DNA from: Leisingera coralii | Lineage (GTDB): Bacteria; Pseudomonadota; Alphaproteobacteria; Rhodobacterales; Rhodobacteraceae | Length of the DNA stretch: 64,000 nucleotides | Reading direction: 5' to 3' | Assembly: GCF_049056525.1 (NCBI RefSeq) | Contig: NZ_JBHUPT010000029.1 | Span: forward strand, 1-64,000 | Part shown: positions 49,640-58,480 of the stretch, piece after piece | Layout: each line of letters opens with the position of its first letter | How positions within the stretch are numbered: the first letter of the stretch is position 1 | Program-made: the position numbers and the translations under genes | Notes under the pieces: generated by a model | Database searches by the model: none | What the model saw: only the letters and a program-made list of their open reading frames with translations | Told to the model about the DNA's origin: nothing

Positions 49640-50556
49640 TTTTTCTGCCCTCGGCCAAAGTCCGGCGCGTCGGTGTCCTGCCCCGCCTCGATAATACCGC
49701 GGCGGATGGCGCGGGTGCGGGTGAAGTAGTCGTGCAAATGCTCCCCGTCGCCGGTGCGGATGGCACGTTGCAGGGCAAAAAGCTCCTCGGTGAAACGGCC
49801 CAGGATCTCCAGCGTGGCGTCCTTGTTGGTCAGGAACACGTCGCGCCACATGGTGGGGTCCGAGGCGGCGATGCGGGTGAAGTCGCGGAAACCGGCGGCG
49901 GAGTATTTGATCACCTCACTGTCGGTCACCCGGCGCAGGTCGTCGGCCACGCCCACCATCGTGTAGGCAATCAGGTGCGGCGTGTGCGAGGTGACGGCCA
50001 GCACCAGGTCGTGGTGATCGGCGTCCATCACGTCGACATTTGCGCCCATGCCTTCCCACAGCTTGCGCAAGCGGTCCACGGCCTCCGGGTCGGTGCCTTC
50101 AACCGGCACCAGCAGCGACCAGCGGTTGTCGAACAGTTCGGCAAAGCCGGATTCGGGGCCGGAATGCTCCGTGCCGGCCAGTGGGTGGGCGGGCACGAAA
50201 TGCACGCCCTCGGGGATGTGCGGCTGCACCGCCTCGATCACATGGCGTTTGACCGAGCCCACGTCGGAGACGGTGGCGCCGGGCTTCAAGACCGGTGCGA
50301 TGTCTTCCATCACCGGGCCCATGGCGCCGACTGGCACGCAGAGCACCACCAGATCGGCGTCCTGAACCGCCTCGCGCGCGCTGTCGCAGACGCGGTCGCA
50401 CAGTCCAATGCGGTGGGCGGTTTCGCGGGTTTCCGCGCTGCGGGCATAGCCGGTGACTTCCCCCGCGAGGCCTGCCCGTTTCATCGCCCAGAACATCGAG
50501 GACGCGATCAGGCCAAGCCCGATCAGCGCAACGCGCCCGTAAACCTGATTGCTCAT
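49636..50556 (-). CDS. tyrA: Prephenate/arogenate dehydrogenase family protein
   Basis: A 306-aa NAD(P)-dependent dehydrogenase in tyrosine synthesis. The Rossmann motif GLGLIASSMFWAMKRAG (about residues 12-28) is followed by VGSVKRHVIEAV, GVHFVPAHPLAGTEHSGP (His and the substrate region near 104-121), and DADHHDLVLAVTSHTPHLIAY near 175-195. It overlaps hisC at its start and the extensin gene at its end, each by 4 bp. No chorismate mutase or ACT domain is fused, so it is monofunctional. Whether it prefers prephenate or arogenate is not resolved. Confidence 0.94.
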   Translation of the reverse strand: MSNQVYGRVALIGLGLIASSMFWAMKRAGLAGEVTGYARSAETRETAHRIGLCDRVCDSAREAVQDADLVVLCVPVGAMGPVMEDIAPVLKPGATVSDVGSVKRHVIEAVQPHIPEGVHFVPAHPLAGTEHSGPESGFAELFDNRWSLLVPVEGTDPEAVDRLRKLWEGMGANVDVMDADHHDLVLAVTSHTPHLIAYTMVGVADDLRRVTDSEVIKYSAAGFRDFTRIAASDPTMWRDVFLTNKDATLEILGRFTEELFALQRAIRTGDGEHLHDYFTRTRAIRRGIIEAGQDTDAPDFGRGQKK

Positions 50557-51638
50557 GCCTGCCCCTCTTTAAATGCTTTGACGCCCTGCGCGATGCGGCG
50601 GCAGGAGTCCTCGTCGCCGATGGTGATACGCAGCGCGGCGGGCAGGTTGTAGCCCGCCACCCGGCGCACGATCAGGCCCTGTGCTTGCAGGTAGAGATCA
50701 CAGGCTTCCGCCTCTGCCTGGCTGGAGAAGCGGGCCAGGATGAAGTTGGTGCTGGACACATCCGAGGGCACTCCGAGTTCCCCCAGAGCATTGGCCAGCC
50801 AGGCGCGCCACTTGGCGTTCTCGGACCGGCAATGATCCACATAGTCTGTGTCGCGCACAGAGGCCTCTGCCCCCGCCAGCGCGGTGCTGGAGACATTGAA
50901 AGGTCCGCGCACCCGGTTCAGGACATTAATGATCTCGCTGGGGCCGTATCCCCAGCCGATCCGGGCGCCGCCGAGGCCGTAGATCTTGGAGAAGGTGCGG
51001 GTCATGAAGGCGTTGCTGCGCGCGCCGATCAGCGCGGCGCCGGCATCGAAATCCTCGACATATTCGGCATAGGCGCCGTCCAGCACCAGCAGCGCGCCAT
51101 CGGGGAGGCCATCGGCCAGACGCGCGACCTCGCTCTCGCTGATCATGGTGCCGGTGGGGTTGTTGGGGTTGGCGATGAAGACCAGCTTGGTGCGCTCGGT
51201 GCAGCCCGCCAGCAGCGCGTCGACGTCGGTGACGCGCTCGCGCTCTTTCACCTCCACCGGGGTTGCCCCGGCGGCCAGCGCGCTGATGCGGTACATGGCA
51301 AAGCCGTGCTCGGTATAGAGAACCTCGTCGCCCGGGCCGGCATAGGCCTGGCACAGGAAGGCGATGATCTCGTCGCTGCCGGCACCGCAGATGATCTGCT
51401 CCGGCTCCAGCCCGTGCACCTCGCCGATCGCCTGCCGCAGCGCCGCGTGGTCCGAGCTGGGATAGCGGTGCATGCTGGCCGCCGCCTCCTGCATCGCCTG
51501 GATGGCGCGCGGGCTGGGGCCAAGCGGGTTCTCGTTCGAGGAGAGCTTCACAACATTGCTCACCCCTTTCACATGGGCAGCCCCGCCCTCGTACAGGGCG
51601 ATGTCCATGATACCGGGCTGCGGTGTGAGTTGGGTCAT
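50553..51638 (-). CDS. hisC: Histidinol-phosphate aminotransferase
   Basis: A 361-aa PLP enzyme, fold type I. It makes histidinol phosphate from imidazoleacetol phosphate and glutamate, and close homologues transaminate prephenate or phenylpyruvate. Motifs: KLSSNENPLGPSPRAI (about residues 27-42), ANPNNPTGT, and the Schiff-base lysine in RTFSKIYGLGGARIGWG. The placement before tyrA suggests it may act on aromatic keto acids as well. It starts the hisC-tyrA-extensin string, with a 4-bp overlap to tyrA. Confidence 0.94.
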   Translation of the reverse strand: MTQLTPQPGIMDIALYEGGAAHVKGVSNVVKLSSNENPLGPSPRAIQAMQEAAASMHRYPSSDHAALRQAIGEVHGLEPEQIICGAGSDEIIAFLCQAYAGPGDEVLYTEHGFAMYRISALAAGATPVEVKERERVTDVDALLAGCTERTKLVFIANPNNPTGTMISESEVARLADGLPDGALLVLDGAYAEYVEDFDAGAALIGARSNAFMTRTFSKIYGLGGARIGWGYGPSEIINVLNRVRGPFNVSSTALAGAEASVRDTDYVDHCRSENAKWRAWLANALGELGVPSDVSSTNFILARFSSQAEAEACDLYLQAQGLIVRRVAGYNLPAALRITIGDEDSCRRIAQGVKAFKEGQA

Positions 51639-51759
51639 AATACGGGCTCCTTAATTCCAACCCGTCATAACGGCCCAAACGCTGGCGGGGAAGCACCAAG
51701 ATGACGCTTCCCCCATGCTGCCGCCCCCTCCGGCAGCCTGCCCCGGCCGCAGACCCGCG

Positions 51760-53406
51760 TTAATGCGCGGCCGCAGTCTTGGGCATATTGCGTTTGGCCT
51801 CGGCCATGATGATCTTCTGGATCTTCTTGCGCAGCTCCATGTCCTTGCGCATCGCCTCATTGGCCTGTTTCTGCATGGTCGCAGCCGACTGCGAGCCGTC
51901 CGAGCTGTTCAGCACCTCGCCCGCATATTTGCTGAGCGATTTGCCGGAGATCTGCTTGGCGATCTCGCCATAGATGGCGTCGCCGTGCAGCTTGATGAAA
52001 TCCTCGGTGGCCTTGGCGCCGTATTTGGCGATCAGGTCCTTCTTGACCGCGCCTTCCATGGCAGCTGGCGCCAGTTTGGTCTTGAGGAATTTCTCGGCAC
52101 CGGAGGTGAATCCCGAGGAGAACTTCTCCAGCGCCTTGCCGGCGCCTGCAGACATGATGCCCGCGGTCAGGATCTTGGCGATGCTTTCCTTGATTTCCTT
52201 GGTGTTCGGCGGGCGGCCCTTTTCGATCAAGGGTTTGGCCAGGCCGATGGTTTCCTTCAGCGCCTCTGTCACCATGGCCTCGCCGGCCTTGGACTTCAGG
52301 AACTTCTCAAAGAAGACCTTGACTGCCTTCTTGGGCATCTCGCGCGACAGCCTGGAGGCCGCAGCCTTGGCCAGGTCATCGGCGAGACCGGCAGAGATCT
52401 TGGCCGTCAGCTTGCCGCCCGCGGCCCCGGCAAGGCCCGCAATGAAGCTGTCGATGAAGACTTTCTTGGCAGCGCCGTCCCAGGTGACCTTGTTGCCCGC
52501 CAGATGCTCGCCCAGCTGGCCGGCGCTGGATTTCAGCGCCTCGGTGCTGGCGGCGGCAATAGCGTGGGCCTTGGCCGGTGACATGCCCTTGGTCGCGATC
52601 AGGCGGGCGGTCATATAGGTTTCGACCACGGCAAAGGACACCTCGCGCACCACCTCCAGCTTCCAGATAATGGCGCCTGCGGTGCTTATGCGCTGGTCGA
52701 TGAATTTCTGGAAGGCCTTGCCGCCCTTGTTATAGGCCTTGGTCGCCTTGACGTCCTGCTTGTAGACCTTCTTCCAGTCCGGCTTCTTCTTGCTGGTCAG
52801 GGTCTTCATCAGGCTCGCCTCGGAGCGCGCGTTCAGGATCGCGGTCCAGGGCGGGTCGGTCTTGTCGTTGACCACGCTGACGGCAAATTCCGTCAGCGCA
52901 TTCAGAAAGGTCTCGTTGCCCTGGCGGGTGTTTTCCACCTCGTTGCAGAAATCGACCCAGGATTCCGCCTGGCCGTACATCATCTCCGCCTTGGCCAGCA
53001 GCTTGCGGCGCAGTTCCTCCTGCCCGGCTTCGAACTCGGCCACGGTGATCAGCTTGGTCTTGCCGTTCTCGACAACCTCGACCCGTTCGATCTTGGCGTC
53101 GGCCGACACCTGGGCGGCCAGTTTAGGCAGGCCCGCGTTCCAGGTCCGCATGCCGGGATCGACAATGCCGTCAGGCTTGCGGAAACCCAGTTTCTTCTTC
53201 TGGAAATCCCGGATCGTCTTGATCAGCCCGGCATCGCATTTGGTGCTGATCTCGACGGAATAGCCGTTTGCCTTGAGCATCAGGCGGACGAGTTCGACAT
53301 CCGCGGGGGCGTTCTTGACCGGTTTGAATTTGCTTTCGCCGGTTTTCGGGTCCGGCTTGGTAATCCGTTTCTTGTCGCCAACGGGGGCAGACAGCTTGAG
53401 AGCCAT
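51760..53406 (-). CDS. Uncharacterised 548-aa protein with a PG-binding-like N-terminus
   Basis: I do not recognise a family for the whole protein. Residues about 30-95 resemble a peptidoglycan-binding domain: DVELVRLMLKANGYSVE, then IKTIRDFQKKKLGF and DGIVDPGMRTWNAG. The rest is largely helical and Lys/Ala-rich, with an alanine/glycine-rich amphipathic stretch near residues 300-345 (FIAGLAGAAGGKLTAKISAG). There is no signal peptide or classical membrane helix. The start at 53406 gives MALKLSAPVGDKK. It stands alone between hisC and a convergent-free aminotransferase gene, with an AT-rich upstream gap. A cargo or effector of a contractile system is one guess; there is no direct evidence. Confidence 0.75.
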   Translation of the reverse strand: MALKLSAPVGDKKRITKPDPKTGESKFKPVKNAPADVELVRLMLKANGYSVEISTKCDAGLIKTIRDFQKKKLGFRKPDGIVDPGMRTWNAGLPKLAAQVSADAKIERVEVVENGKTKLITVAEFEAGQEELRRKLLAKAEMMYGQAESWVDFCNEVENTRQGNETFLNALTEFAVSVVNDKTDPPWTAILNARSEASLMKTLTSKKKPDWKKVYKQDVKATKAYNKGGKAFQKFIDQRISTAGAIIWKLEVVREVSFAVVETYMTARLIATKGMSPAKAHAIAAASTEALKSSAGQLGEHLAGNKVTWDGAAKKVFIDSFIAGLAGAAGGKLTAKISAGLADDLAKAAASRLSREMPKKAVKVFFEKFLKSKAGEAMVTEALKETIGLAKPLIEKGRPPNTKEIKESIAKILTAGIMSAGAGKALEKFSSGFTSGAEKFLKTKLAPAAMEGAVKKDLIAKYGAKATEDFIKLHGDAIYGEIAKQISGKSLSKYAGEVLNSSDGSQSAATMQKQANEAMRKDMELRKKIQKIIMAEAKRNMPKTAAAH

Positions 53407-53577
53407 GACTTTTGCTCCAACCAATTAACTACTGGTTAAAGCCTGCCACGGCGGTGCCGGTCCGTCGCGGGGGATTTGGAATAGACTTTCCCCCTTTAAA
53501 TACAGGGGTCCGCTACCTACATATCACAAGCATGTGAGGTGCTTCCCCTGCTTGGGAAGCACCCGTCAGGGCCGGGC

Positions 53578-55002
53578 CTAGGCCACCAGCGCCTTGAACC
53601 GTGCCGTTGCCGGATCCGCATTGTACCGGGCCGCAATCTCCTCCGCCCGCAACGTCAGATCATTGACGCAGCCGATGATGTACTGCGCGGTCTGCTCTTC
53701 CATCAGGTAGGAGAAGTTGAGCCGCACCCAGCCGGGTTTCTTCATCTCCTGCCCTGCCTGCAGGTCGGCGAACAGGGTTTCCGACTCCGGCTCGCTGATG
53801 CCCAGCAGCCGGTGCGCATAGGGGCCGGCGCAGGCGCAGCCGCCGCGGGCCTGGATGCCGTAGACGTCGCTCAGCATGCGGGTGAACAGCTGCTGATGCA
53901 CCGGCTTGCCTGCCTCGTCTGTCACCAGGAAGGAGAAGATCGGCAGCCGGTGCGCCTCGCGGTGGCCGAGGATGCGCAGCCGCGGATTGGCGGACCAGCC
54001 GTCCCAGGCCATCTGCGCGAACTGCGCTTCGCGCGCCTCGATCTGCTCCTGGCCCACGGCCTCCTTGACCAGAAACGCCAGGGCTGCGCGGATGTCGCCG
54101 ATCACATTCGGGGTCCCGGCCTCCTCGCGGGACGCCAGGTCCCGGCTGTATTCATGCCGCCAAGGGGAAACAAAGCTGACCGTTCCCCCTCCCGGCCAGG
54201 AGGGGCAGCGGCGGCGCACCGCGGCTGCGTTGACGATCAGCACGCCCGAGGCGCCGGGGCCGCCCGGGAACTTGTGCGGCGAGATCACCACGGCGTCCTT
54301 GCGCGCCGCGCCGCCCTCACCCATGTCGACCGGCAGATAGGGGCCGCCGCCGGCATAGTCCCAGACCGCCAGCGCGCCGTGCGCGTGCAGCAGGCGGCTG
54401 ATCGGATCAGGATCGGTCACGATGCCGGTCACGTTGGAGGCAGCGGAGAAGCTGCCGATTTTCAGATCGCTGCCCGCGTGCTGCTTCAGCGCCAGCTCCA
54501 GCACTGCCAGATCCGGTCCGCCCTCCTCCGCCTCGGGGATCTCAACGACCTCGGCCTTGCTCTCCCGCCAGGGCAGGATGTTGGAGTGGTGCTCATAGGG
54601 GCCGATGAAAACAACCGGGCGGATGGCCTCATTCACGCCGAACAGGCTGACCAGCCGGTTGAGGCCCGCAGTTGCACCCGAGCCTGTGAAGATCACCGCA
54701 TCCTCCGCGGTGGCGCCAGTGATGCGGGCAATCTCGCTGCGCGCCTCCCGGCGCAGGCGGGTCATCTGGGTGCCGCAGTAGGACGCCTCAGTATGGGAGT
54801 TGGCGTAGAAGGGCAGCACCTGGGCGGCCACGAAATCCTCCACCTGGCGCAGCGCCCGGCCGGAGGCAACGTAATCCGCATAGACCAGCGGCACCTCGCC
54901 ATCGAGGCCGGGGATCATCACTCCGTCGCCGATCACGCTGCGGCCAAGGGTTCCGTCCTGTGCGGCCTGCCGGACCGTTTCTTTGAATGCTGCCAGGGTC
55001 AT
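53578..55002 (-). CDS. Class V aminotransferase (cysteine desulfurase-like)
   Basis: A 474-aa PLP-dependent protein. The N-terminal YADYVASGRAL and the cofactor-binding IFTGSGATAGLNRL (about residues 102-115) are followed by VWDYAGGGPYLPVD, with the Asp that binds the pyridine nitrogen, and the lysine in VVISPHKFPGGPG (about 240-252). It is longer than typical cysteine desulfurases (about 400 aa), and lacks a recognised active Cys loop of the IscS kind. It is divergent from an Lrp-family regulator, which probably controls it. The substrate is unknown; amino acid or sulfur metabolism is likely. Confidence 0.88.
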   Translation of the reverse strand: MTLAAFKETVRQAAQDGTLGRSVIGDGVMIPGLDGEVPLVYADYVASGRALRQVEDFVAAQVLPFYANSHTEASYCGTQMTRLRREARSEIARITGATAEDAVIFTGSGATAGLNRLVSLFGVNEAIRPVVFIGPYEHHSNILPWRESKAEVVEIPEAEEGGPDLAVLELALKQHAGSDLKIGSFSAASNVTGIVTDPDPISRLLHAHGALAVWDYAGGGPYLPVDMGEGGAARKDAVVISPHKFPGGPGASGVLIVNAAAVRRRCPSWPGGGTVSFVSPWRHEYSRDLASREEAGTPNVIGDIRAALAFLVKEAVGQEQIEAREAQFAQMAWDGWSANPRLRILGHREAHRLPIFSFLVTDEAGKPVHQQLFTRMLSDVYGIQARGGCACAGPYAHRLLGISEPESETLFADLQAGQEMKKPGWVRLNFSYLMEEQTAQYIIGCVNDLTLRAEEIAARYNADPATARFKALVA

Positions 55003-55106
55003 GTCGCGCCTCCGAAATATGTTGGGGCATCATGAACGGTAATCGGCGAGATAACTTTATCAATTACTGAGTGGATTGCACATTTTTTGTGTCATATGAT
55101 CCATCA

Positions 55107-55568
55107 ATGAGCAAACTACCCGATCAAATTGACCGCGCCATCCTGCGGGCGCTGCAACAGGATGCCAGCCTGTCCCAGCGGGAGCTGGCAGACAAGGTAG
55201 GCCTGTCGCAAAACGCCTGCTGGCGGCGGCTGAAGGCGCTGAACGAGAGTGGGCTGCTGAAAGGCTCCACCGCGCGGCTGGACCGCAAGCAGCTGGGGCT
55301 GGATCTGGTGGTTTTTGTGCTGCTGCGCACCCGGCACCACTCAGCCGACTGGCTGCAGAAATTCCGCCGTCATGTGCTGACCATCCCCGAGGTGGTGGAT
55401 TTCCACCGCATCGGCGGCGACTACGATTATCAACTGAAGGTGGTGACGCAGGACATGGCCAGCTACGACAAGGTCTATCAGCGGCTGATCTCAGGCGTCG
55501 AGCTGGACAGCGTGACCTCCTATTTCGCGATGGAAGCCATCGCCGAAGGCCGCCCGCTGCCGCTTTAG
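55107..55568 (+). CDS. Lrp/AsnC-family transcriptional regulator
   Basis: A 153-aa regulator with an N-terminal winged helix-turn-helix (DRAILRALQQDASLSQRELADKVGLSQNACWRRLKAL, residues 9-45) and a C-terminal RAM ligand-binding domain (VVDFHRIGGDYDYQLKVV near 102-119). It is divergent from the class V aminotransferase gene, the usual layout for an Lrp regulator and its target. The ligand is probably an amino acid related to that enzyme. The start at 55107 gives MSKLPDQID. Confidence 0.92.
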   Translation: MSKLPDQIDRAILRALQQDASLSQRELADKVGLSQNACWRRLKALNESGLLKGSTARLDRKQLGLDLVVFVLLRTRHHSADWLQKFRRHVLTIPEVVDFHRIGGDYDYQLKVVTQDMASYDKVYQRLISGVELDSVTSYFAMEAIAEGRPLPL

Positions 55569-55580
55569 AAAAGGATGGAG

Positions 55581-55638
55581 CGGGGACTCTGCCCCCAGCC
55601 CTGCGGGCTTCCCCCGGGATACTTCCGGCCAGAAGAAG
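55581..55638 (+). repeat. Intergenic hairpin-tail repeat, copy 4
   Basis: GGGG / CCCC arms around ACTCTG (55582-55595), an extra GCCCTGCGGGC hairpin inserted before the tail, then CCCCGGGATACTTCCGGCC and AGAAGAAG. It is the most diverged copy but keeps the ACTCTG loop and the AGAAGAAG end. It lies 13 bp past the Lrp stop and is followed by the convergent PA14 gene. Confidence 0.68.
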
Positions 55639-55648
55639 GCCCTTTTGG

Positions 55649-56221
55649 TCAGTGACCGAAGGCGCTGTTCTTCATCCATTTCGGGCGTTTGCCGTCCGGC
55701 CCCATGCGCATGTGCAGGCAAGCGGTGCCAAGGCGCTGGAAATACAGGATATCGACCGGGTACCAGCCGGCGGAGGGCACCTCGACCTGGGTCATTATGG
55801 TACTGTCGCAGGACTGGCGGCCGTCGAATTCGCCCACGATCTGACCGCCGATATTGGCACGCAGCCCGTCATTGGTCAGGAAATCGATATTGTGGACGCC
55901 GGGCTGGTCGAATTTCACATATCCGGTGATCCGTGCCACGACATGCATCGGACGCTTGGAGGTCAGCGTGTTCTGCCCCTCTTCGGTGTCGCGGTTGTCC
56001 AGACCGGCAATGGGGCGGCCCCGCTCGCTGCCGACCTTCAGCGCCGAGGAAGCTTCTGCCAGTGTTTTCACGTCCTGCGGGTAGGCGTAGACCACCGCGA
56101 GGCCGGGTTTGACGCCGGAGGGCTGCGGGTTTGCAGGTGTGAGTTTCATCGGCGCGGCACCTGCCGCTGCTGCCAGAACAGTGAACGCGGCCACGGCCGC
56201 TGCCTTCATCATGATCTTCAT
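55649..56221 (-). CDS. Secreted PA14-domain protein
   Basis: A 190-aa protein with a signal peptide (MKIMMKAAAVAAFTVLAAAAGA) and one PA14-like beta-barrel domain: VARITGYVKFDQPGVHNIDFLTNDGLRANIGGQIVG (about residues 95-130), containing the usual NDGLRAxIGG core. PA14 domains usually bind carbohydrate and are often fused to glycosidases; here the domain is alone. It is convergent with the Lrp gene, across repeat copy 4. Its role is unknown. Confidence 0.82.
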   Translation of the reverse strand: MKIMMKAAAVAAFTVLAAAAGAAPMKLTPANPQPSGVKPGLAVVYAYPQDVKTLAEASSALKVGSERGRPIAGLDNRDTEEGQNTLTSKRPMHVVARITGYVKFDQPGVHNIDFLTNDGLRANIGGQIVGEFDGRQSCDSTIMTQVEVPSAGWYPVDILYFQRLGTACLHMRMGPDGKRPKWMKNSAFGH

Positions 56222-56322
56222 TGGTCACTCCCTGTCGTTTTAGAGACAGGATAGTGAGAATATGGCCGCCGGACCACAGCTTTCGTCACTGCCGCTCCGG
56301 CAAGGCGTCAGCGCCAAAGAAA

Positions 56323-56348
56323 AAGGGCTGCCCCAAAGGACAGCCCTT
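56323..56348 (-). terminator. Terminator of rpsD
   Basis: AAGGGCTG / CAGCCCTT stem on the minus strand with a 10-nt loop (56323-56348), followed by TTTTTC. It lies 28 bp past the rpsD stop. Confidence 0.85.
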
Positions 56349-56375
56349 CCGCCAGATGCCCCAAGGGCAGCAGGC

Positions 56376-56996
56376 TTAGTTCTTGGCGTAGAATTCGACG
56401 ACCAGGTTCGGTTCCATCACAACCGGGTACGGCACGTCGCCCAGAGCGGGGGTGCGCACGAAGGTTGCGGTCATCTTGGAGTGGTCGGCTTCGATGTAAT
56501 CCGGCACGTCGCGCTCAGCCAGCTGGGTGGCTTCCAGAAGCGCAACCATCTGCTTGGACTTGTCGCGGACCTCGATCACGTCACCCTCTTTCACACGGTA
56601 GGAGGGGATGTTCACGCGCTTGCCGTTTACGGTCACGTGGCCGTGGTTCACGAACTGGCGGGCTGCAAAGACGGTTGCCACGAACTTGGCGCGGTAGACG
56701 ACGGCGTCCAGGCGGCGCTCCAGCAGGCCGATCAGGTTTTCACCGGTGTCGCCCTTCACACGCTCGGCTTCGCCGTAGATGCGGCGGAACTGCTTTTCGG
56801 TCAGGTCGCCGTAGTAGCCTTTCAGCTTCTGCTTGGCGCGCAGCTGGATGCCGAAGTCGGACAGCTTGCCCTTGCGGCGCTGGCCGTGCTGGCCCGGGCC
56901 GTAGTCGCGGCGGTTGACCGGGGACTTCGGGCGGCCCCAGATGTTTTCGCCCATGCGGCGGTCGATTTTGTACTTGGCAGACGTGCGTTTGGTCAC
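56376..56996 (-). CDS. rpsD: 30S ribosomal protein S4
   Basis: A 206-aa primary 16S rRNA-binding protein. KRTSAKYKIDRRMGENIWGRPKSP begins the protein and the S4 RNA-binding motif RRLDAVVYRAKFVATVFAARQFVNHGHVTVNGKRVNIPS lies at about residues 93-132. The start is GTG 56996, with GGAGAT upstream. In many bacteria S4 regulates the alpha operon; here it is an isolated gene with its own promoter and terminator, as is common in alphaproteobacteria. Confidence 0.97.
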   Translation of the reverse strand: MTKRTSAKYKIDRRMGENIWGRPKSPVNRRDYGPGQHGQRRKGKLSDFGIQLRAKQKLKGYYGDLTEKQFRRIYGEAERVKGDTGENLIGLLERRLDAVVYRAKFVATVFAARQFVNHGHVTVNGKRVNIPSYRVKEGDVIEVRDKSKQMVALLEATQLAERDVPDYIEADHSKMTATFVRTPALGDVPYPVVMEPNLVVEFYAKN

Positions 56997-57099
56997 GGCT
57001 GATCTCCTTCGTATATGGTTTCGAAGGGCGTTGTCCTCTTGAGGTCTCCCCCATGACAGGCATCCCCTTGCGGGGGCCACCAACACCAATGAAGCCGCG

Positions 57100-57127
57100 C
57101 TTATATAGGGGGATGGGGCAGAGTCAA
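57100..57127 (-). promoter_or_regulatory. Promoter of rpsD
   Basis: Minus-strand TTGACT (57122-57127) and TATAAG (57100-57105) are separated by 16 bp. Both hexamers match the consensus at five of six positions. The leader is about 95 nt. Confidence 0.75.
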
Positions 57128-57215
57128 CATGGCTGTGGCGTGTTTGAGGCGAAAATCTGCACGCGCGGCCAAGGCCAAGCCGCCAGATAGCGCCTTGGCC
57201 CGGCTGCGTAAAGGC

Positions 57216-58277
57216 TCAGGCGGCCTCGTGGCCGAGAATCGCCGCCTCGGAGGCGCTGAGATTGCGGCGGGCATAGGCGCCGTAGGACAGCGGGTTGCGG
57301 TCCAGCTCCGGCTGCAGGCGGAACAGGCGCGCCCGGTCGGAGTCACTCAGCGTGGTGAGCGAGGCGTTGGAGGGATGAAAGCTTTCGGTCTCCACCCCGT
57401 TGGCCCAGAGCACCTGATGATTGGCCAGCATCAGGTGGATATAGGTAACTTCGCGTACCGAGGCATCGGGCAGGATCGTGCTGCCGTTGACCAGATCGCT
57501 GGCGGCGACCAGAACCTCGGGCGTGTTGAACAGGTCCCGCACCCGGCCGCCGCGCAGCAGCATCCGGTGATCGGGGGAGACCAGCAGCTCCCGTTCCGGG
57601 CGGTCGATGCCCAGGGCGCCCGCATGAATGCGGACCGGGCGCAGCCGCGGCATCACGTACAACCGCGCACCGCTGATCCGGCGCGACCCGATCCACAGGA
57701 TCTCCTGGGCGCCGTTGTCGCGGGTCTGGACCTTTTCGCCTTCGCGCAGCTGCTCGACCCGCTTGGGGCCGCTAGGGGTGGCAATCAGCGTTCCAGGGGT
57801 AAAGCAGATCACCCCGGATTCGCCCTGGGGCCGCTGCCCGCAGGCGCTGCCCAGCGCATGGTGCACCACCCAGAGGTCGGTACCGCGCGGCGGCAGCTCA
57901 TCCACGAACATCAAGAGCGGGCGCTGGCCCGGCCCGACTTCGATCAGGGTGACGGTGAAACTCTGCACGCCGTTGGTCACGACAAAGCTGCTGTCCATCA
58001 GCGGCTCGTCGACCTCGACCGCATCGACATCGGTCCGGTTCTGCACCGCAGCCCCAACCAGCCTGCGCACCGAGCGTGCCGCCCGGCGGCGCAATTCTGC
58101 CTCGCCGTCTGCCATATCCAGCCGCAACAGCCCTGCCGGCCCGTCCACCCGCACAGCATCGCCGTGCCAGGACCAAGCCGCCCCCACATTCAGAGCGTCA
58201 ACCGGTGCGGCCATAAGGCCGTCGATTTCGGTTTGCGACCAGGAAACGACAAACGTGCCACGAAAGCCCGTTTTCAT
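57216..58277 (-). CDS. Hint-domain protein
   Basis: A 353-aa protein. The C-terminal half has a Hint (intein/hedgehog) fold: ICFTPGTLIATPSGPKRVEQLREGEKVQTRDNGAQEILWIGSRRI (about residues 152-198) with the Cys153 nucleophile, then LLVSPDHRMLL and the late NHQVLWANGVETESFHP. The N-terminal 145 residues show no recognised domain. Such Hint_2 proteins are common in roseobacters, often exported with repeat proteins. No extein partner is seen, and self-cleavage is not proven. Confidence 0.85.
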   Translation of the reverse strand: MKTGFRGTFVVSWSQTEIDGLMAAPVDALNVGAAWSWHGDAVRVDGPAGLLRLDMADGEAELRRRAARSVRRLVGAAVQNRTDVDAVEVDEPLMDSSFVVTNGVQSFTVTLIEVGPGQRPLLMFVDELPPRGTDLWVVHHALGSACGQRPQGESGVICFTPGTLIATPSGPKRVEQLREGEKVQTRDNGAQEILWIGSRRISGARLYVMPRLRPVRIHAGALGIDRPERELLVSPDHRMLLRGGRVRDLFNTPEVLVAASDLVNGSTILPDASVREVTYIHLMLANHQVLWANGVETESFHPSNASLTTLSDSDRARLFRLQPELDRNPLSYGAYARRNLSASEAAILGHEAA

Positions 58278-58480
58278 CTGCCTGTATGCCTGCTTCAGTT
58301 CATTATTATTAACGATAAGTTAACAAAGCCTCCTGAAACCGGAAACAACAGAGCCGTTAAAATGCTTGTGAGCGTGCCCTTTACGCACCAATCTTCATGC
58401 GGTTGCAGCTGCCCTGGCGTCACTCAATCAACAGGTGGCGCAACCGGAGATTGTTCACGAAGGCAGAACAAACCCTTGCC

